Position numbers and translations under genes: made by a program. Positions 39,430 to 48,807 of a stretch of 64,000 nucleotides of DNA are shown piece after piece (positions within the stretch are counted from its first letter, which is position 1; every line of letters begins with the position of its first letter). The stretch is from Verrucomicrobia bacterium S94 (GTDB lineage Bacteria; Verrucomicrobiota; Kiritimatiellia; Kiritimatiellales; Pontiellaceae). The stretch is taken from NCBI GenBank assembly GCA_004299845.1, contig CP036201.1:1674001-1738000 (forward strand). The letters run 5' to 3'. A model generated the notes under the pieces. It was not told where the DNA came from. It did not search any database and saw nothing but the letters and a program-made list of their open reading frames with translations.

Positions 39430-42081
39430 TCAGCTGCGAAGCGTATCGATCATTTTTTCAAGCTTTTCGCTCTTTTCCTGCAGCTCAACCTTACGTTTGC
39501 GCTGAATATCCACCACATCCTTTGGCGCACGGTCCACAAAATTAGGATTCTCAAGCTTCTTCTTAACACTGGTCAGGAAGCCGTTGACTTCCTCCAGCTC
39601 TTTGGTCAGCTTTTCGATTTCCGCATCAACATCAACCAGACCTTCGATCGACATATACACCGTGCCCAGCGCACTGATACCGCTCGGCATCGCGCCTTCC
39701 GGTGTATAATCAACATCCACGTTCAGAGCTTCAGCTTTCAATGCCGCAGAAATAGAGGCCGCATCTTCCTCGATCTGCCGGGCCACCTCGGCATTTGCTG
39801 CGCGCACACAGAATGTAGCTGTCTGTTTATTCGTCAGGTTATATTCTGCCCGCAGAATCCGCCCGATGCGGATCAGATCATGTTTTCCATCGACGTATTT
39901 CACAATCGAGGAACTGATGCCCGAAGCCACCGGACGCTCCGGCCACGGGGCAATCATAATAGAATCTGTTTCGTGGTTATATCCCATGCCCTCCCAGAGT
40001 TCTTCCGTCTGGAACGGCATAAACGGATGAAGCAGCCGAAGTGCCGTGGAGAATGAAAAATGCATCACCTGCAGCGTATGCTTCTTCTGCTCCGGCGTAC
40101 CTTTGTAAAGAATCGGCTTCGCATATTCAAGATACCAGTCACAGTAGCTGTGCCAGAAGAAATCATATAACGCCAGCGTCGCATCGTTAAACCGATAACG
40201 GCCCAGATTATCGTTTACCTCTTCAATGGCTTCATTCAGCTTGGCCAGTAGATGCTGGTCATCCGGCGTCAGATTCGCTTCGTCAAACGCCAGATCCTTC
40301 ACATCAAACCCTTCAGAATGCATTTCCATGAAACGGGCGGCATTCCAGATCTTCGTACCGAAGTTACGGCCGATCTCAAACTTTTCATCGTTAATATAAA
40401 CATCCTGCCCGGTCGCGGTGATCATCAGCAGTGAAAAGCGCAGAGCATCCGAGCTGTATTTTTCGATGATATCCAGCGGATCGATGGAATTACCGAGCGA
40501 TTTCGACATTTTCCGACCCTGATCATCACGTACGGTACCGTGGATGTAGACGGTATCGAACGGAATGTCCCCCATCACTTCCAGACCCGACATAATCATA
40601 CGTGCCACCCAGAAAAAGATGATCTCGTTGCCGGTCACCAGTGTATTGGTCGGGTAATAGAATTTCAGATCTTTATCTTCGTTCGGCCAGCCGAATACAC
40701 TGAACGGCCATAGCCAGGAAGAAAACCACGTATCGAGTACATCCTCATCCTGCCGCACGTTGGCTGACTGGCATTTCGGGCACACTGTTTCCGAGGTTTT
40801 AGAAGCCCACTCATGCCCGCAGTCATCGCAATAGAAAATCGGAATACGATGCCCCCACCAGATCTGGCGCGAAATGCACCAATCACGAATGTTTTCCATC
40901 CAGCCCATGTAAGTTTTATTCCAGCGCTCGGGAACAAACTTAATCCGGCCGTCATTCACCGCCTCAATCGCCGGACGCGCCAGCGACTTCATCTTCACAA
41001 ACCACTGCGGGGAAAGGCGCGGCTCAACCACCGTATCACAGCGATAGCAATGCCCTACCGCATGCATATGCTTCTCAACCTTTTCAACCAGCCCGCCGGC
41101 TTTCAGATCCTCCATCAACTGTTTGCGGCATTCAAAACGGTCCATGCCTTCATACCTTCCGGCATTTTCATTCATGATACCGGTATCCGTCATTACATTG
41201 ATCTGCGGCAGATCATGACGAATACCCATTTCAAAGTCGTTCGGATCATGCGCCGGCGTGATTTTCACAATACCGGTACCGAATTCCGGATCGACATAAT
41301 CGTCGGCAATAATCGGTATTTCGCGGTTCACGATCGGCAGAATCACTGTTTTTCCCACCAGATCCCTATAGCGCTCATCGCGCGGATTCACCGCAACAGC
41401 GGTATCGCCGAGCATCGTTTCCGGACGCGTCGTCGCCACCACCAGTTTTTTCTTTTCGTCTTTGACCGCATATTTAATGTGATACAGCGCACCCTCAACC
41501 TCCACGTGCTCGGACTCCTCATCCGACAGTGCGGTTTCACAGCGAGGACACCAGTTGATGATCCGGTTGCCGCGGTAAATCAGCCCCTTATCATACAGCC
41601 GGCAGAAAATTTCCAGCACGGCATCGCTCAGACCTTCATCCATCGTAAAGCGCTCGCGGTCCCAGTCACAGGATGCCCCGAGTTTCTTCAGCTGATTGGA
41701 AATGGTGGAACCGTATTCCTCTTTCCACGCCCAAACCCGTTCCAGAAATTTTTCACGCCCAAGGTCATCCCGTGTTTTACCCTCTTTTTTCAGGGCGCGC
41801 TCCACTACATTCTGCGTGGCAATGCCGGCGTGGTCCGATCCCGGAACCCAGACCGTATTTTTGCCTTTCATACGCGCCACACGGGTCAGTACATCCTGAA
41901 TATTATTGTTCAGTGCATGGCCCATATGGAGAATACCGGTCACGTTCGGCGGCGGAATCACAATACAGAACGGATCGCCACCATCTTCGCTTTCGGCGTG
42001 GAAGCGTTTGTCTTCCATCCATTTTTTATACCACTTCTCTTCAACAATCTTTGGGTCGTACTTCTGTGCTAGTTTACTCAT
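39430..42081 (-). CDS. valS: Valyl-tRNA synthetase
   Basis: A class I synthetase of 883 residues with HIGH as ILHMGHALNN near residue 53, KMSKSLGN near 525, the inserted CP1 editing domain, a zinc-like CDDCGHEW...CPKCQ site and the C-terminal coiled coil (EIEKLTKELEEVNGF) that contacts tRNA. It charges tRNA-Val and clears threonine. It lies downstream of cimA, with the decayed GxxExxY element in between. Confidence 0.98.
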   Translation of the reverse strand: MSKLAQKYDPKIVEEKWYKKWMEDKRFHAESEDGGDPFCIVIPPPNVTGILHMGHALNNNIQDVLTRVARMKGKNTVWVPGSDHAGIATQNVVERALKKEGKTRDDLGREKFLERVWAWKEEYGSTISNQLKKLGASCDWDRERFTMDEGLSDAVLEIFCRLYDKGLIYRGNRIINWCPRCETALSDEESEHVEVEGALYHIKYAVKDEKKKLVVATTRPETMLGDTAVAVNPRDERYRDLVGKTVILPIVNREIPIIADDYVDPEFGTGIVKITPAHDPNDFEMGIRHDLPQINVMTDTGIMNENAGRYEGMDRFECRKQLMEDLKAGGLVEKVEKHMHAVGHCYRCDTVVEPRLSPQWFVKMKSLARPAIEAVNDGRIKFVPERWNKTYMGWMENIRDWCISRQIWWGHRIPIFYCDDCGHEWASKTSETVCPKCQSANVRQDEDVLDTWFSSWLWPFSVFGWPNEDKDLKFYYPTNTLVTGNEIIFFWVARMIMSGLEVMGDIPFDTVYIHGTVRDDQGRKMSKSLGNSIDPLDIIEKYSSDALRFSLLMITATGQDVYINDEKFEIGRNFGTKIWNAARFMEMHSEGFDVKDLAFDEANLTPDDQHLLAKLNEAIEEVNDNLGRYRFNDATLALYDFFWHSYCDWYLEYAKPILYKGTPEQKKHTLQVMHFSFSTALRLLHPFMPFQTEELWEGMGYNHETDSIMIAPWPERPVASGISSSIVKYVDGKHDLIRIGRILRAEYNLTNKQTATFCVRAANAEVARQIEEDAASISAALKAEALNVDVDYTPEGAMPSGISALGTVYMSIEGLVDVDAEIEKLTKELEEVNGFLTSVKKKLENPNFVDRAPKDVVDIQRKRKVELQEKSEKLEKMIDTLRS

Positions 42082-42097
42082 ATTTTTTCACCGAATA

Positions 42098-42429
42098 TTC
42101 CGCGCAGAGACGCTGAGAGCGCGGAGGATTATTTTTCAAAATTATTAACTATCCGTTTAATTCCGTCTTTAAGCAGTCGAAAATTGACATTGATCAAAAG
42201 TCCTAACTGCAAATCCATTAATTTTAAATAGGTTCCTGTCTGCTGTGAAAACACCGGTTTTAAATCCTCAACAGACTTCACTTCAACAACTACTCATTTA
42301 TCAACCAGCAAATCTATTCTATACGCATTGTCTTCAACAATTTCTCTACGGAACATATGACCGGGAGATAAATGTTCCCCTCAACATCATACTGCACAGC
42401 CTTTGCGCACTCTGCACCTGTGCGAGGAG
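42098..42429 (-). mobile_element. Decayed second copy of the GxxExxY element between cimA and valS
   Basis: Imperfect inverted arms lie at about 42098-42127 and 42400-42429, each again of 8-base units (CGCAGAGA, CGCTGAGA, GCGCGGAGG on the left). They enclose a GxxExxY remnant. The right arm ends 5 bp from the cimA stop codon. The element is about 105 bp shorter than the one in trp, mainly from loss of the gene's N-terminus. Confidence 0.5.
42129..42399 (-). pseudogene. GxxExxY pseudogene (truncated, in-frame stop)
   Basis: The minus strand reads REIVEDNAYRIDLLVDK, a TGA stop, then VVVEVKSVEDL and LGLLINVNFRLLKDGIKRI before TAA at 42131-42129. This aligns with the last 70 or so residues of the intact protein at 13483-13860 ([19 protein letters not shown] and [17 protein letters not shown]). 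The N-terminal part with the name-giving motif is missing. Confidence 0.85.
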
Positions 42430-42434
42430 TTCCT

Positions 42435-44027
42435 TCAGTCAGCACGTTCCTCATTCAGGAAGAGCTTGTATTCCACGCCGTCAACCAGAGCCTCCCACGA
42501 AGCTTCGATAATATTTTCCGAAACACCGACCGTGCCCCATGTATTTTCACCGTCCGATGATTCAATCACCACGCGGGTTTTCGCCGCCGTCGCCTCTTCC
42601 GGGTCAAGGATGCTCACTCGGTAATCCGACAGCTGCACATCCCGGATACTCGGATAAAATTCCTGCAGGGCATTTCGCAGAGCCATATTCAGCGCATCCA
42701 CCGGACCATCACCCTCGCCCACCGTAAACGCCTGCTTTCCGTTTACGTTCAGCCGTAGCGTCGCTTCGGAAATGCACGGCTCATTTTTACCCCGCTTTTC
42801 AACCATCACACGGAAGCCCTCAAACTCGAAGAAACTCTTGTGTTCCTTCAGGACCTTTTTGATCAGCATCTTGAACGAAGCATCGGCCGATTCATACACA
42901 TAGCCGCCCCGCTCCTGCTTTTCCATAGTCTTCAGAATATCGCGCACCTCCGGCGACTTCCGGTCGATGTTATTCAGCCCCATCTCAATCAGCTTTTCCA
43001 TCACATTGCTCGCACCGGAAAGTTCCGAAATCAAAATCCGCCGCTCATTACCCACCGACTCCGGCGGCACATGCTCAAAGCTGTGCGAAACCTTACGGAC
43101 ACCATCCACATGCATCCCTGCTTTATGAGCAAAAGCACTTTCCCCCACAAAAGCCGCCCGCTGATTATCCCGCAGATTCGCCTGCTCGTTCACAAACTGC
43201 GAAACCGACTTCAGATTTTTCAGCTGCGCCGGATCCGCCAGACAGGTTTTATCGGTTTTCAGATTCAGGTTAGCCACCACTGAAACCAGATTGCAGTTAC
43301 CGCACCGTTCACCGAACCCGTTAATCACACCCTGAACATGCACAGCACCGGCACGCACCGATTCCATCGCATTCGCCACAGCGGTTTCAGAATCGTTATG
43401 CGTATGAATCCCCACGGCCACGCCGAATCTTTCGCGCACCAACGTAGTCACCTCAAAAACCTCATTCGGCATGCAACCGCCGTTGGTATCACACAATACC
43501 AGACAGTCCGCTCCGCCCTTTACCGCCGCTTCCAGAGATTGAAGTGCATAATCCGGGCTGTCCTTATAACCATCAAAAAAGTGCTCCGCATCGTAGATCA
43601 CCTCTTTGCCGTTAGTCTTCAGAAAACGACAGGTATCCTCGATCATCGCCAGATTTTCCTCCGGCGTCGTTTTCAGAACCTCGGTCACATGCAGCAGCCA
43701 GCTCTTACCGAAAATCGTACAGACTTCCGTATCGGCCTCCAATAGCGCCGCCGTCCCTTTATCCTCTTCCACTTTCACATTGGCCCGGCGCGTACTCCCG
43801 AAGGCCGCAATTCTGGCATGCTGAAGCTTTTCCTTTTTAATGGCTTTGAAAAAAGCCATATCCTTCGGATTCGACGCCGCAAATCCACCCTCGATATAAT
43901 CCACCCCAAACGAATCGAGCATTTTCGCCACGTGAATTTTAGCCACAGCCGAGAAGGTAACCCCCTCCGCCTGTGCACCGTCACGCAATGTTGTATCGTA
44001 GATGAAAACTTTATTTTCTGCACTCAT
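42435..44027 (-). CDS. cimA: Citramalate synthase (LeuA/CimA family)
   Basis: It joins pyruvate and acetyl-CoA to citramalate, a threonine-independent route to isoleucine. The 530-residue protein has the DRE-TIM catalytic start YDTTLRDGAQAEGV, HTHNDSETAVAN for metal binding and NGFGERCGNCNL. The C-terminal half is the LeuA-type allosteric domain, so isoleucine feedback is likely. The start at 44027 has GAGAG upstream. The isopropylmalate synthase alternative is less likely given the CimA-type N-terminus. Confidence 0.88.
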   Translation of the reverse strand: MSAENKVFIYDTTLRDGAQAEGVTFSAVAKIHVAKMLDSFGVDYIEGGFAASNPKDMAFFKAIKKEKLQHARIAAFGSTRRANVKVEEDKGTAALLEADTEVCTIFGKSWLLHVTEVLKTTPEENLAMIEDTCRFLKTNGKEVIYDAEHFFDGYKDSPDYALQSLEAAVKGGADCLVLCDTNGGCMPNEVFEVTTLVRERFGVAVGIHTHNDSETAVANAMESVRAGAVHVQGVINGFGERCGNCNLVSVVANLNLKTDKTCLADPAQLKNLKSVSQFVNEQANLRDNQRAAFVGESAFAHKAGMHVDGVRKVSHSFEHVPPESVGNERRILISELSGASNVMEKLIEMGLNNIDRKSPEVRDILKTMEKQERGGYVYESADASFKMLIKKVLKEHKSFFEFEGFRVMVEKRGKNEPCISEATLRLNVNGKQAFTVGEGDGPVDALNMALRNALQEFYPSIRDVQLSDYRVSILDPEEATAAKTRVVIESSDGENTWGTVGVSENIIEASWEALVDGVEYKLFLNEERAD

Positions 44028-44168
44028 GGAGACTCTCTCTGTCAATCAAAACGCGGAAACATACCGCAGCCCCCTTAATCGAACCAAGCCTGAAGGGGGA
44101 ATTTCTCGAAACATAAAACCTGCTGTTTTGCACTGAAACCGTTCTTTTCCATCGCTATATTTCCTCTC

Positions 44169-44897
44169 ATGGACCCTATTCCCGCCAACCGAAGCCTGGC
44201 CTATCTGCTCGGCCGCCGATCCGGCCCCCTTTTTCTAAAAGCAGGCTGGGTGATGAAATCGCTGGCCGGCACAGAAGAGGAAAAGATATCGGCCGAATTC
44301 CAAATGGGCCTGCTGCTGGCCCGGGCCTACGAAGCGGACGTTCCAGCACTTGCAAACAACCGGCTCGATGAAATCGCCGCGCGGCTGACCGCCAGATTAC
44401 GCAACAAAAACCGGAAACATATCTTTAAACTTGATCAGTCCGACGACCTCAACGCCTGCGCTATTCCCGGAGGATTTATCTATATGTCGGAAAAACTGTT
44501 CGACCTTTGCGGCGAAGACGCCGACGCCATCGCTTTTGTACTTGCCCACGAAATTGCCCACGGTATTCATGGTGATGCCAACCGGCGCTACCTGACCAAA
44601 ACCATAATCAACGGATTACTGCGTCTGCAGACCCGAGGCCTCTCTCCGTCCACAAAACAACTGCTTGCCCGGATGATTCAGCAGGGTTATTCCCGCGAAC
44701 AGGAATTCCGCGCCGACCGCTTCGCCGTCGCCCTCACCAAAGCCGCCGGCTTTAATCCCCGTGGCGGCGCCCGCCTTTTTTCCACTCTCCGGAAAAGAGC
44801 TCCTGACCCCAATCCGTTCGGAGCCTACTTTTCCTCGCATCCCCCGATGGGCGAACGTATTTCCCGCATTCAACAACGAATTAAAGAATTGAATTAA
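44169..44897 (+). CDS. M48 family metallopeptidase
   Basis: The 242-residue protein has the zinc site HEIAHGIHGD and the downstream third ligand in EQEFRADRFAVAL, as in the soluble BepA/LoiP-type M48 peptidases. No signal peptide is evident, although a hydrophobic N-terminal piece lies at LAYLLGRRSGPLFLKAGWVM. It could act in envelope protein quality control. Its stop codon overlaps the stop of the convergent channel gene. Confidence 0.88.
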   Translation: MDPIPANRSLAYLLGRRSGPLFLKAGWVMKSLAGTEEEKISAEFQMGLLLARAYEADVPALANNRLDEIAARLTARLRNKNRKHIFKLDQSDDLNACAIPGGFIYMSEKLFDLCGEDADAIAFVLAHEIAHGIHGDANRRYLTKTIINGLLRLQTRGLSPSTKQLLARMIQQGYSREQEFRADRFAVALTKAAGFNPRGGARLFSTLRKRAPDPNPFGAYFSSHPPMGERISRIQQRIKELN

Positions 44898-45702
44898 TCC
44901 AGCGGGGAACCACAGAATTTGCAGTGTTTTGCATCCGAATCATGCGGCCCTTTTTTACAGGACGGGCAGATTTTCCCGCGCTTTTTCATGGCGGATGAAA
45001 ATCCGATCTCCGCAGTAATAATCCCGGTCGGCACAGCAATAATACTGTAGGCGATGATCATCAGAAACGCGGCCAGAGTTTGACCTAAAGGGGTCTCCGG
45101 GGCCATGTCTCCATAGCCCACCGTCGTTACGGTGATGATGGCCCAGTAGACCGACTGCGGAATACTGTTGAAACCGTGTTCCTCCCCTCTATCGCATACA
45201 TCAACGAGCCGACAATAACAACCAGCGTCAGTACCGTAACCAGAAAAATGCCGATTTTCCGACGGCTGGCCATCAGCGAATTCATCAGCAGATCCGCTTC
45301 GCCGACATACTGCGCCATTTTCAATACGCGGAAAATGCGCAGCATGCGCAACACCTTAATCACATCCAGAAATTCCGCATTATCAATAAACAGCCCCAGA
45401 TAAAAAGGCAGCACCGCCAGCAGATCCACCACTCCGAAAAAACTGTGCGCATATTTCACCGGATTCCTGGCACAATATAGCCGCAGAATATATTCAATGG
45501 TAAACAGTACCGTGAACGCGGTATTAAGCGATGAAATCAGCAGGCCGTGCGCATCCCGGATAGCATGTACACTGTTAAGCATCGTCAGCCCGACACTGAT
45601 CAGAATGGCCGCAAACAGCCCGACATCAAAGGCCTTCCCCGCCGGTGTATCCGCCCCGAAAATAATGATAAACAGCTTCTGCTTCAGCGTCTGATCACTC
45701 AT
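44894..45702 (-). CDS. Voltage-gated potassium channel-like protein, frameshifted
   Basis: The first frame encodes S1-S5 with the arginine-bearing S4 (KVLRMLRIFRVLKM). The second encodes the pore with the filter TTVGYGD, S6 and a C-terminal zinc ribbon (CPSCKKG and CKFCGS). One extra G in the run at 45184-45187 gives IEGEEHGFNSIPQSVYWAI and a 269-residue protein of normal layout. The start overlaps the preceding GHMP kinase stop by 8 bp, so it is co-transcribed with the mevalonate genes. The zinc ribbon is an unusual tail. Confidence 0.85.
45184..45187 (-). other. Frameshift site in the channel gene (G4 run)
   Basis: Four C on the plus strand; a fifth would restore the frame. Confidence 0.7.
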
Positions 45703-46626
45703 GATACAGGCATCCGTCCGGCGTTATCTCCAGATGATAAACCGGGAAACCGAGCTCCTCCAGATCAGCATAACCGATCCCAATGGCGCAGTCGCCCATC
45801 CCCGACCCGGAAATCTTCGCGCCGAAAATATCCGGCGACTGCTGCAAGGCATCGACAATAATCTGGAGCTCCGGCGTATTCACCCCCATTTCATCCATCA
45901 ATTCCTGATTCCGGTTGAGAATTTTTCCAAAACCCGGGACATCGTGATTCCGCAGCCTGGAAACCGCCTCTTCCGCCCCGCATGCATTTCGGCATAAATA
46001 CGCATATATTTACCGGGATCATCCGCCTTGAGCTGCTCCACCCGCAGAATAACATCCGGCGTAGGCGTTTTGTACCCGCAGTAAACTGCAGTCAGCGGAA
46101 TGGAAACGTTCAGAGGAATAAAATCCGGATCAATGGTATAGCCGACGATTCCGCCGAACACACTGGCGGCGAGGTCGGAACCGGAGCCGCGTCCCTGCAC
46201 CGTCTGCACGGTTTTGAGTGCTTCATCAAACAGCCGCTCCGGTGCAGGCGTATTGCCGGACAGCCAGAACATCAGCGCCGCATGCGTTGCCACGGTCACT
46301 GCAGCCGACGACCCGAACCCGATATCCGCCGAAAATTCGGAATGAATTTTCAGAAATAATCCCGAGGGCACCGCATCCAGGTGCCGCCGGACGGCCTGCA
46401 GTACAAAACGGAACCGTGGATCATCCTTCAGATCACTGAGTGATGCCCGATACGTTCCGAGACCGGAATCAATCTCCAGCACGTTTTCCGGTATGGGGAA
46501 AAGCTCCACCTGAATCCGGCGGTCGATCGCCCCGATCAGTGCACGGTTTCCATGAAGTACCGCATGTTCACCCAGCAGCATCAGACTGCCGGGCGCCGAG
46601 GTTTTGATGACGGCAGCTTCGGCCAT
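45695..46626 (-). CDS. Second GHMP kinase of the mevalonate cluster, frameshifted
   Basis: The protein begins MAEAAVIKTSAPGSLMLLGEH, has the ATP loop IGFGSSAAVTVATHAAL and the GRGSGSDLAASVFGG segment with the likely catalytic Asp. The frame breaks at the G-run 45976-45979; one extra G gives MHAGAEEAVSRLRNHDV and a 310-residue protein ending in the GHMP motif AKISGSGMGDC. Position after mevalonate kinase suggests phosphomevalonate kinase; a diphosphomevalonate decarboxylase or a second mevalonate kinase is possible. The start lies 5 bp after the restored mevalonate kinase stop. Confidence 0.75.
45976..45979 (-). other. Frameshift site in the second GHMP kinase (G4 run)
   Basis: Four C on the plus strand; a fifth joins the two frames. 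Confidence 0.7.
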
Positions 46627-46631
46627 GCGGA

Positions 46632-47635
46632 TCAGACAATTCGGGTTCCCAGCGGATCCCCCGAACGGGCGATACGCTATAGCCATACTTTTCGCAGATT
46701 GCGCGCGGCATTTCATCGGCAATTACCAACACCACACCCCCGCGCTCTCCGGACACGGATCCCGCTCCGCATATTTTCGCAGAACCGCCCCATGCTTCAA
46801 TTTCGGAAATAAAACGCTGCACCTTTTCCGGCACCACACCGATGGCGGAAAGTAACCGGTTGTTCTCCCGAACCAGCCAATGCAGTTTCTGCGTATTGTT
46901 GGTCCGGATGGCCTGCTCAAACTCGTTGGTCACAGCCTCGAATTCACTCCAGATTTCGCTACTCTTGAACTGCTTTTCCACATTCATCACACACTCACCG
47001 GTGGATGACACCGGAATACCGGTCTGCACCATGTACATCTGCATTCGCGGAAGCGAAATCGAAACAGCTTTTCCGTTCTGAAACCGGGCACAGCCGCCGT
47101 GCAGCGAAATATAGGAATCCACACCGCTTGGCCGGCCGTGCTGGAGTTTTTCGGCTTCAAGGGAATATTCGTAGTACCAGTCGGGCTTGAAATCAACACG
47201 GAAGTAGTGCCCGATCGCCCGGATTTCGCTCAGCACGGTAGCCGCCGAGGATCCCATACCGCAGCCCACCGGAATGCTGGAACGCAGCTTCATCACCAGC
47301 CCGGAATCAAGCGTGCGGTGCAAACCGTCCATCGTATGAATAAATGCAAACCGGAACAGATCGGCCGGAGCTCCAAGCACATAGCTGATCCCGATTTCCC
47401 CTTTCAGGAATTCACGGTACTTTTTTTCTGCACGGCGCTTCAGATCGCGCAACGCCATCAGCGTATGGGATTCGGAAATTCCGGTTCCGGGAAGATCAAA
47501 GGCCACGCCCTGCTCCTCTTTCGGCGTCAGCTCAAATACCGCACTACGGTCAATCGCCATGGCAATGGCCGGTTTTCCGTAAACCACCGCATGTTCACCG
47601 CTGAGGATCAGCTTGCCCGGAGCAACTGCTTTCAT
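46632..47635 (-). CDS. Mevalonate kinase, frameshift near the 3' end
   Basis: It phosphorylates mevalonate with ATP. The start MKAVAPGKLILSGEHAVVYGKP, the ATP loop PVGCGMGSSAATVLSEI, HGRPSGVDSYISLHGG with the catalytic Asp, and AKICGAGSVSG are all present. At the G-run 46658-46662 one missing G sends the frame past its stop. With it, the protein ends RGDPLGTRIV at TGA 46634-46632 (334 residues). The start overlaps mvaS by 4 bp. Confidence 0.92.
46658..46662 (-). other. Frameshift site in mevalonate kinase (G5 run)
   Basis: Five C on the plus strand; a sixth gives the family-like ending and a stop just before the next gene. Confidence 0.7.
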
Positions 47636-48807
47636 TCGTCTATTAATGATTCATACTCCCTTTTATGCTGACTGATCCCCGAGAACCGGAACGGTCCTGT
47701 TTTGTATTGCGGAAAACTGTAATTTCCGCCGTCCGTCGGCACACCGTAATGAAAAATGTCTTCGTACTGTTGATACGTAAGTTCTGTGCGTTCTGCGAGC
47801 ATTTTTGCATGCTGATCCGCATAGAGCACATTACGGTAACCGGGCTGGATTACACCGCTGTAAAATTCACCGACACACCCCGAACCATAACTGTACAGCC
47901 CGATGCGTTTTCCGCCCAGATCCTCCTCCGAGGTTTCAAGCAGAGAAGTAAGTCCGACATACATTGAGCCGGAATAACAGTTTCCGGTAATCCGACTGTA
48001 CCGCAGCGATTCCTCCAGCAGATGCATCATCTCCTCGCGTGAGGTCTTCACTTTGAATTTCCGGCAGAGCTTCTGATGGGCCTTTTCAGCCATTTTTGTA
48101 AATGGAATATGATAGCAGAACCGGTCAAAATCCGTCAGCTCACGGCCGGATTGTTCCGCATACTGCTTCCAGGATTCAATGAGTGCATGAATGTAGACCA
48201 TCGTAGAGTACTTCCCGTCCACCAGCGCTTCTGAGCGGTAATTCGGACGCCAGAAATCCATGACATCCTCCGTATAATATCCCGCTTCAGGGTCAATCGC
48301 CAGAATCCGGGGATCGGCGGAAATCAACATCGCAACCGATCCGCAGCCCTGCGTCGCCTCACCGGGACTTCCCAGTTCATAACGGGCCACATCGGACGTA
48401 ATCACCAGTGCTTTTTTGGAGGGATTCCGCGCCACAAAGCCGAGGGCCAGCTGAATGCCGGCGGTTCCGGAATAACACGCCTGCTTTAACTCAACGGTGC
48501 GGCAGCGCGAACCCAGTTCCAGCAGTCCGTGAACATAAACCCCCGCGGCCTTCGACTGGTCAATCCCGGTTTCTGTGGCAAAGAGGAGCAGCTCGACATC
48601 ATCCAGCTCTCCCTCCTTCAGGAGCGGATATGCGGCACTCGCGCCCAGCGTAACCACATCCTCGTCCGGCGCAGGAATACCCATTTTTTCCTGCCCGATA
48701 CCCACATAATATTTATCGGCATCCACTTTACGCGCTTCAGCCAGCGTTTTCAGATCTACAAAATAATGAGAGGTGTAGAAGCTGATCCGATCAATTCCAA
48801 TCTTCAT
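47632..48807 (-). CDS. mvaS: Hydroxymethylglutaryl-CoA synthase
   Basis: It condenses acetyl-CoA with acetoacetyl-CoA. The 391-residue thiolase-fold enzyme has the catalytic Glu in FATETGIDQSK, Cys in ELKQACYSGTAG near residue 111 and His in CYHIPFTKMA. It overlaps fni by 17 bp upstream and mevalonate kinase by 4 bp downstream, so the cluster is one translationally coupled operon. HMG-CoA reductase is not in the window. Confidence 0.96.
   Translation of the reverse strand: MKIGIDRISFYTSHYFVDLKTLAEARKVDADKYYVGIGQEKMGIPAPDEDVVTLGASAAYPLLKEGELDDVELLLFATETGIDQSKAAGVYVHGLLELGSRCRTVELKQACYSGTAGIQLALGFVARNPSKKALVITSDVARYELGSPGEATQGCGSVAMLISADPRILAIDPEAGYYTEDVMDFWRPNYRSEALVDGKYSTMVYIHALIESWKQYAEQSGRELTDFDRFCYHIPFTKMAEKAHQKLCRKFKVKTSREEMMHLLEESLRYSRITGNCYSGSMYVGLTSLLETSEEDLGGKRIGLYSYGSGCVGEFYSGVIQPGYRNVLYADQHAKMLAERTELTYQQYEDIFHYGVPTDGGNYSFPQYKTGPFRFSGISQHKREYESLIDE

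Noticed and set aside
40813-42072. 419-codon open frame opposite valS
   Set aside because: It lies wholly antisense to a clear ValRS and has no ribosome binding site or family features.
44894-45121. Separate small pore protein with TTVGYGD-type filter
   Set aside because: The fragment begins inside the selectivity filter and completes the channel frame upstream after one added G.
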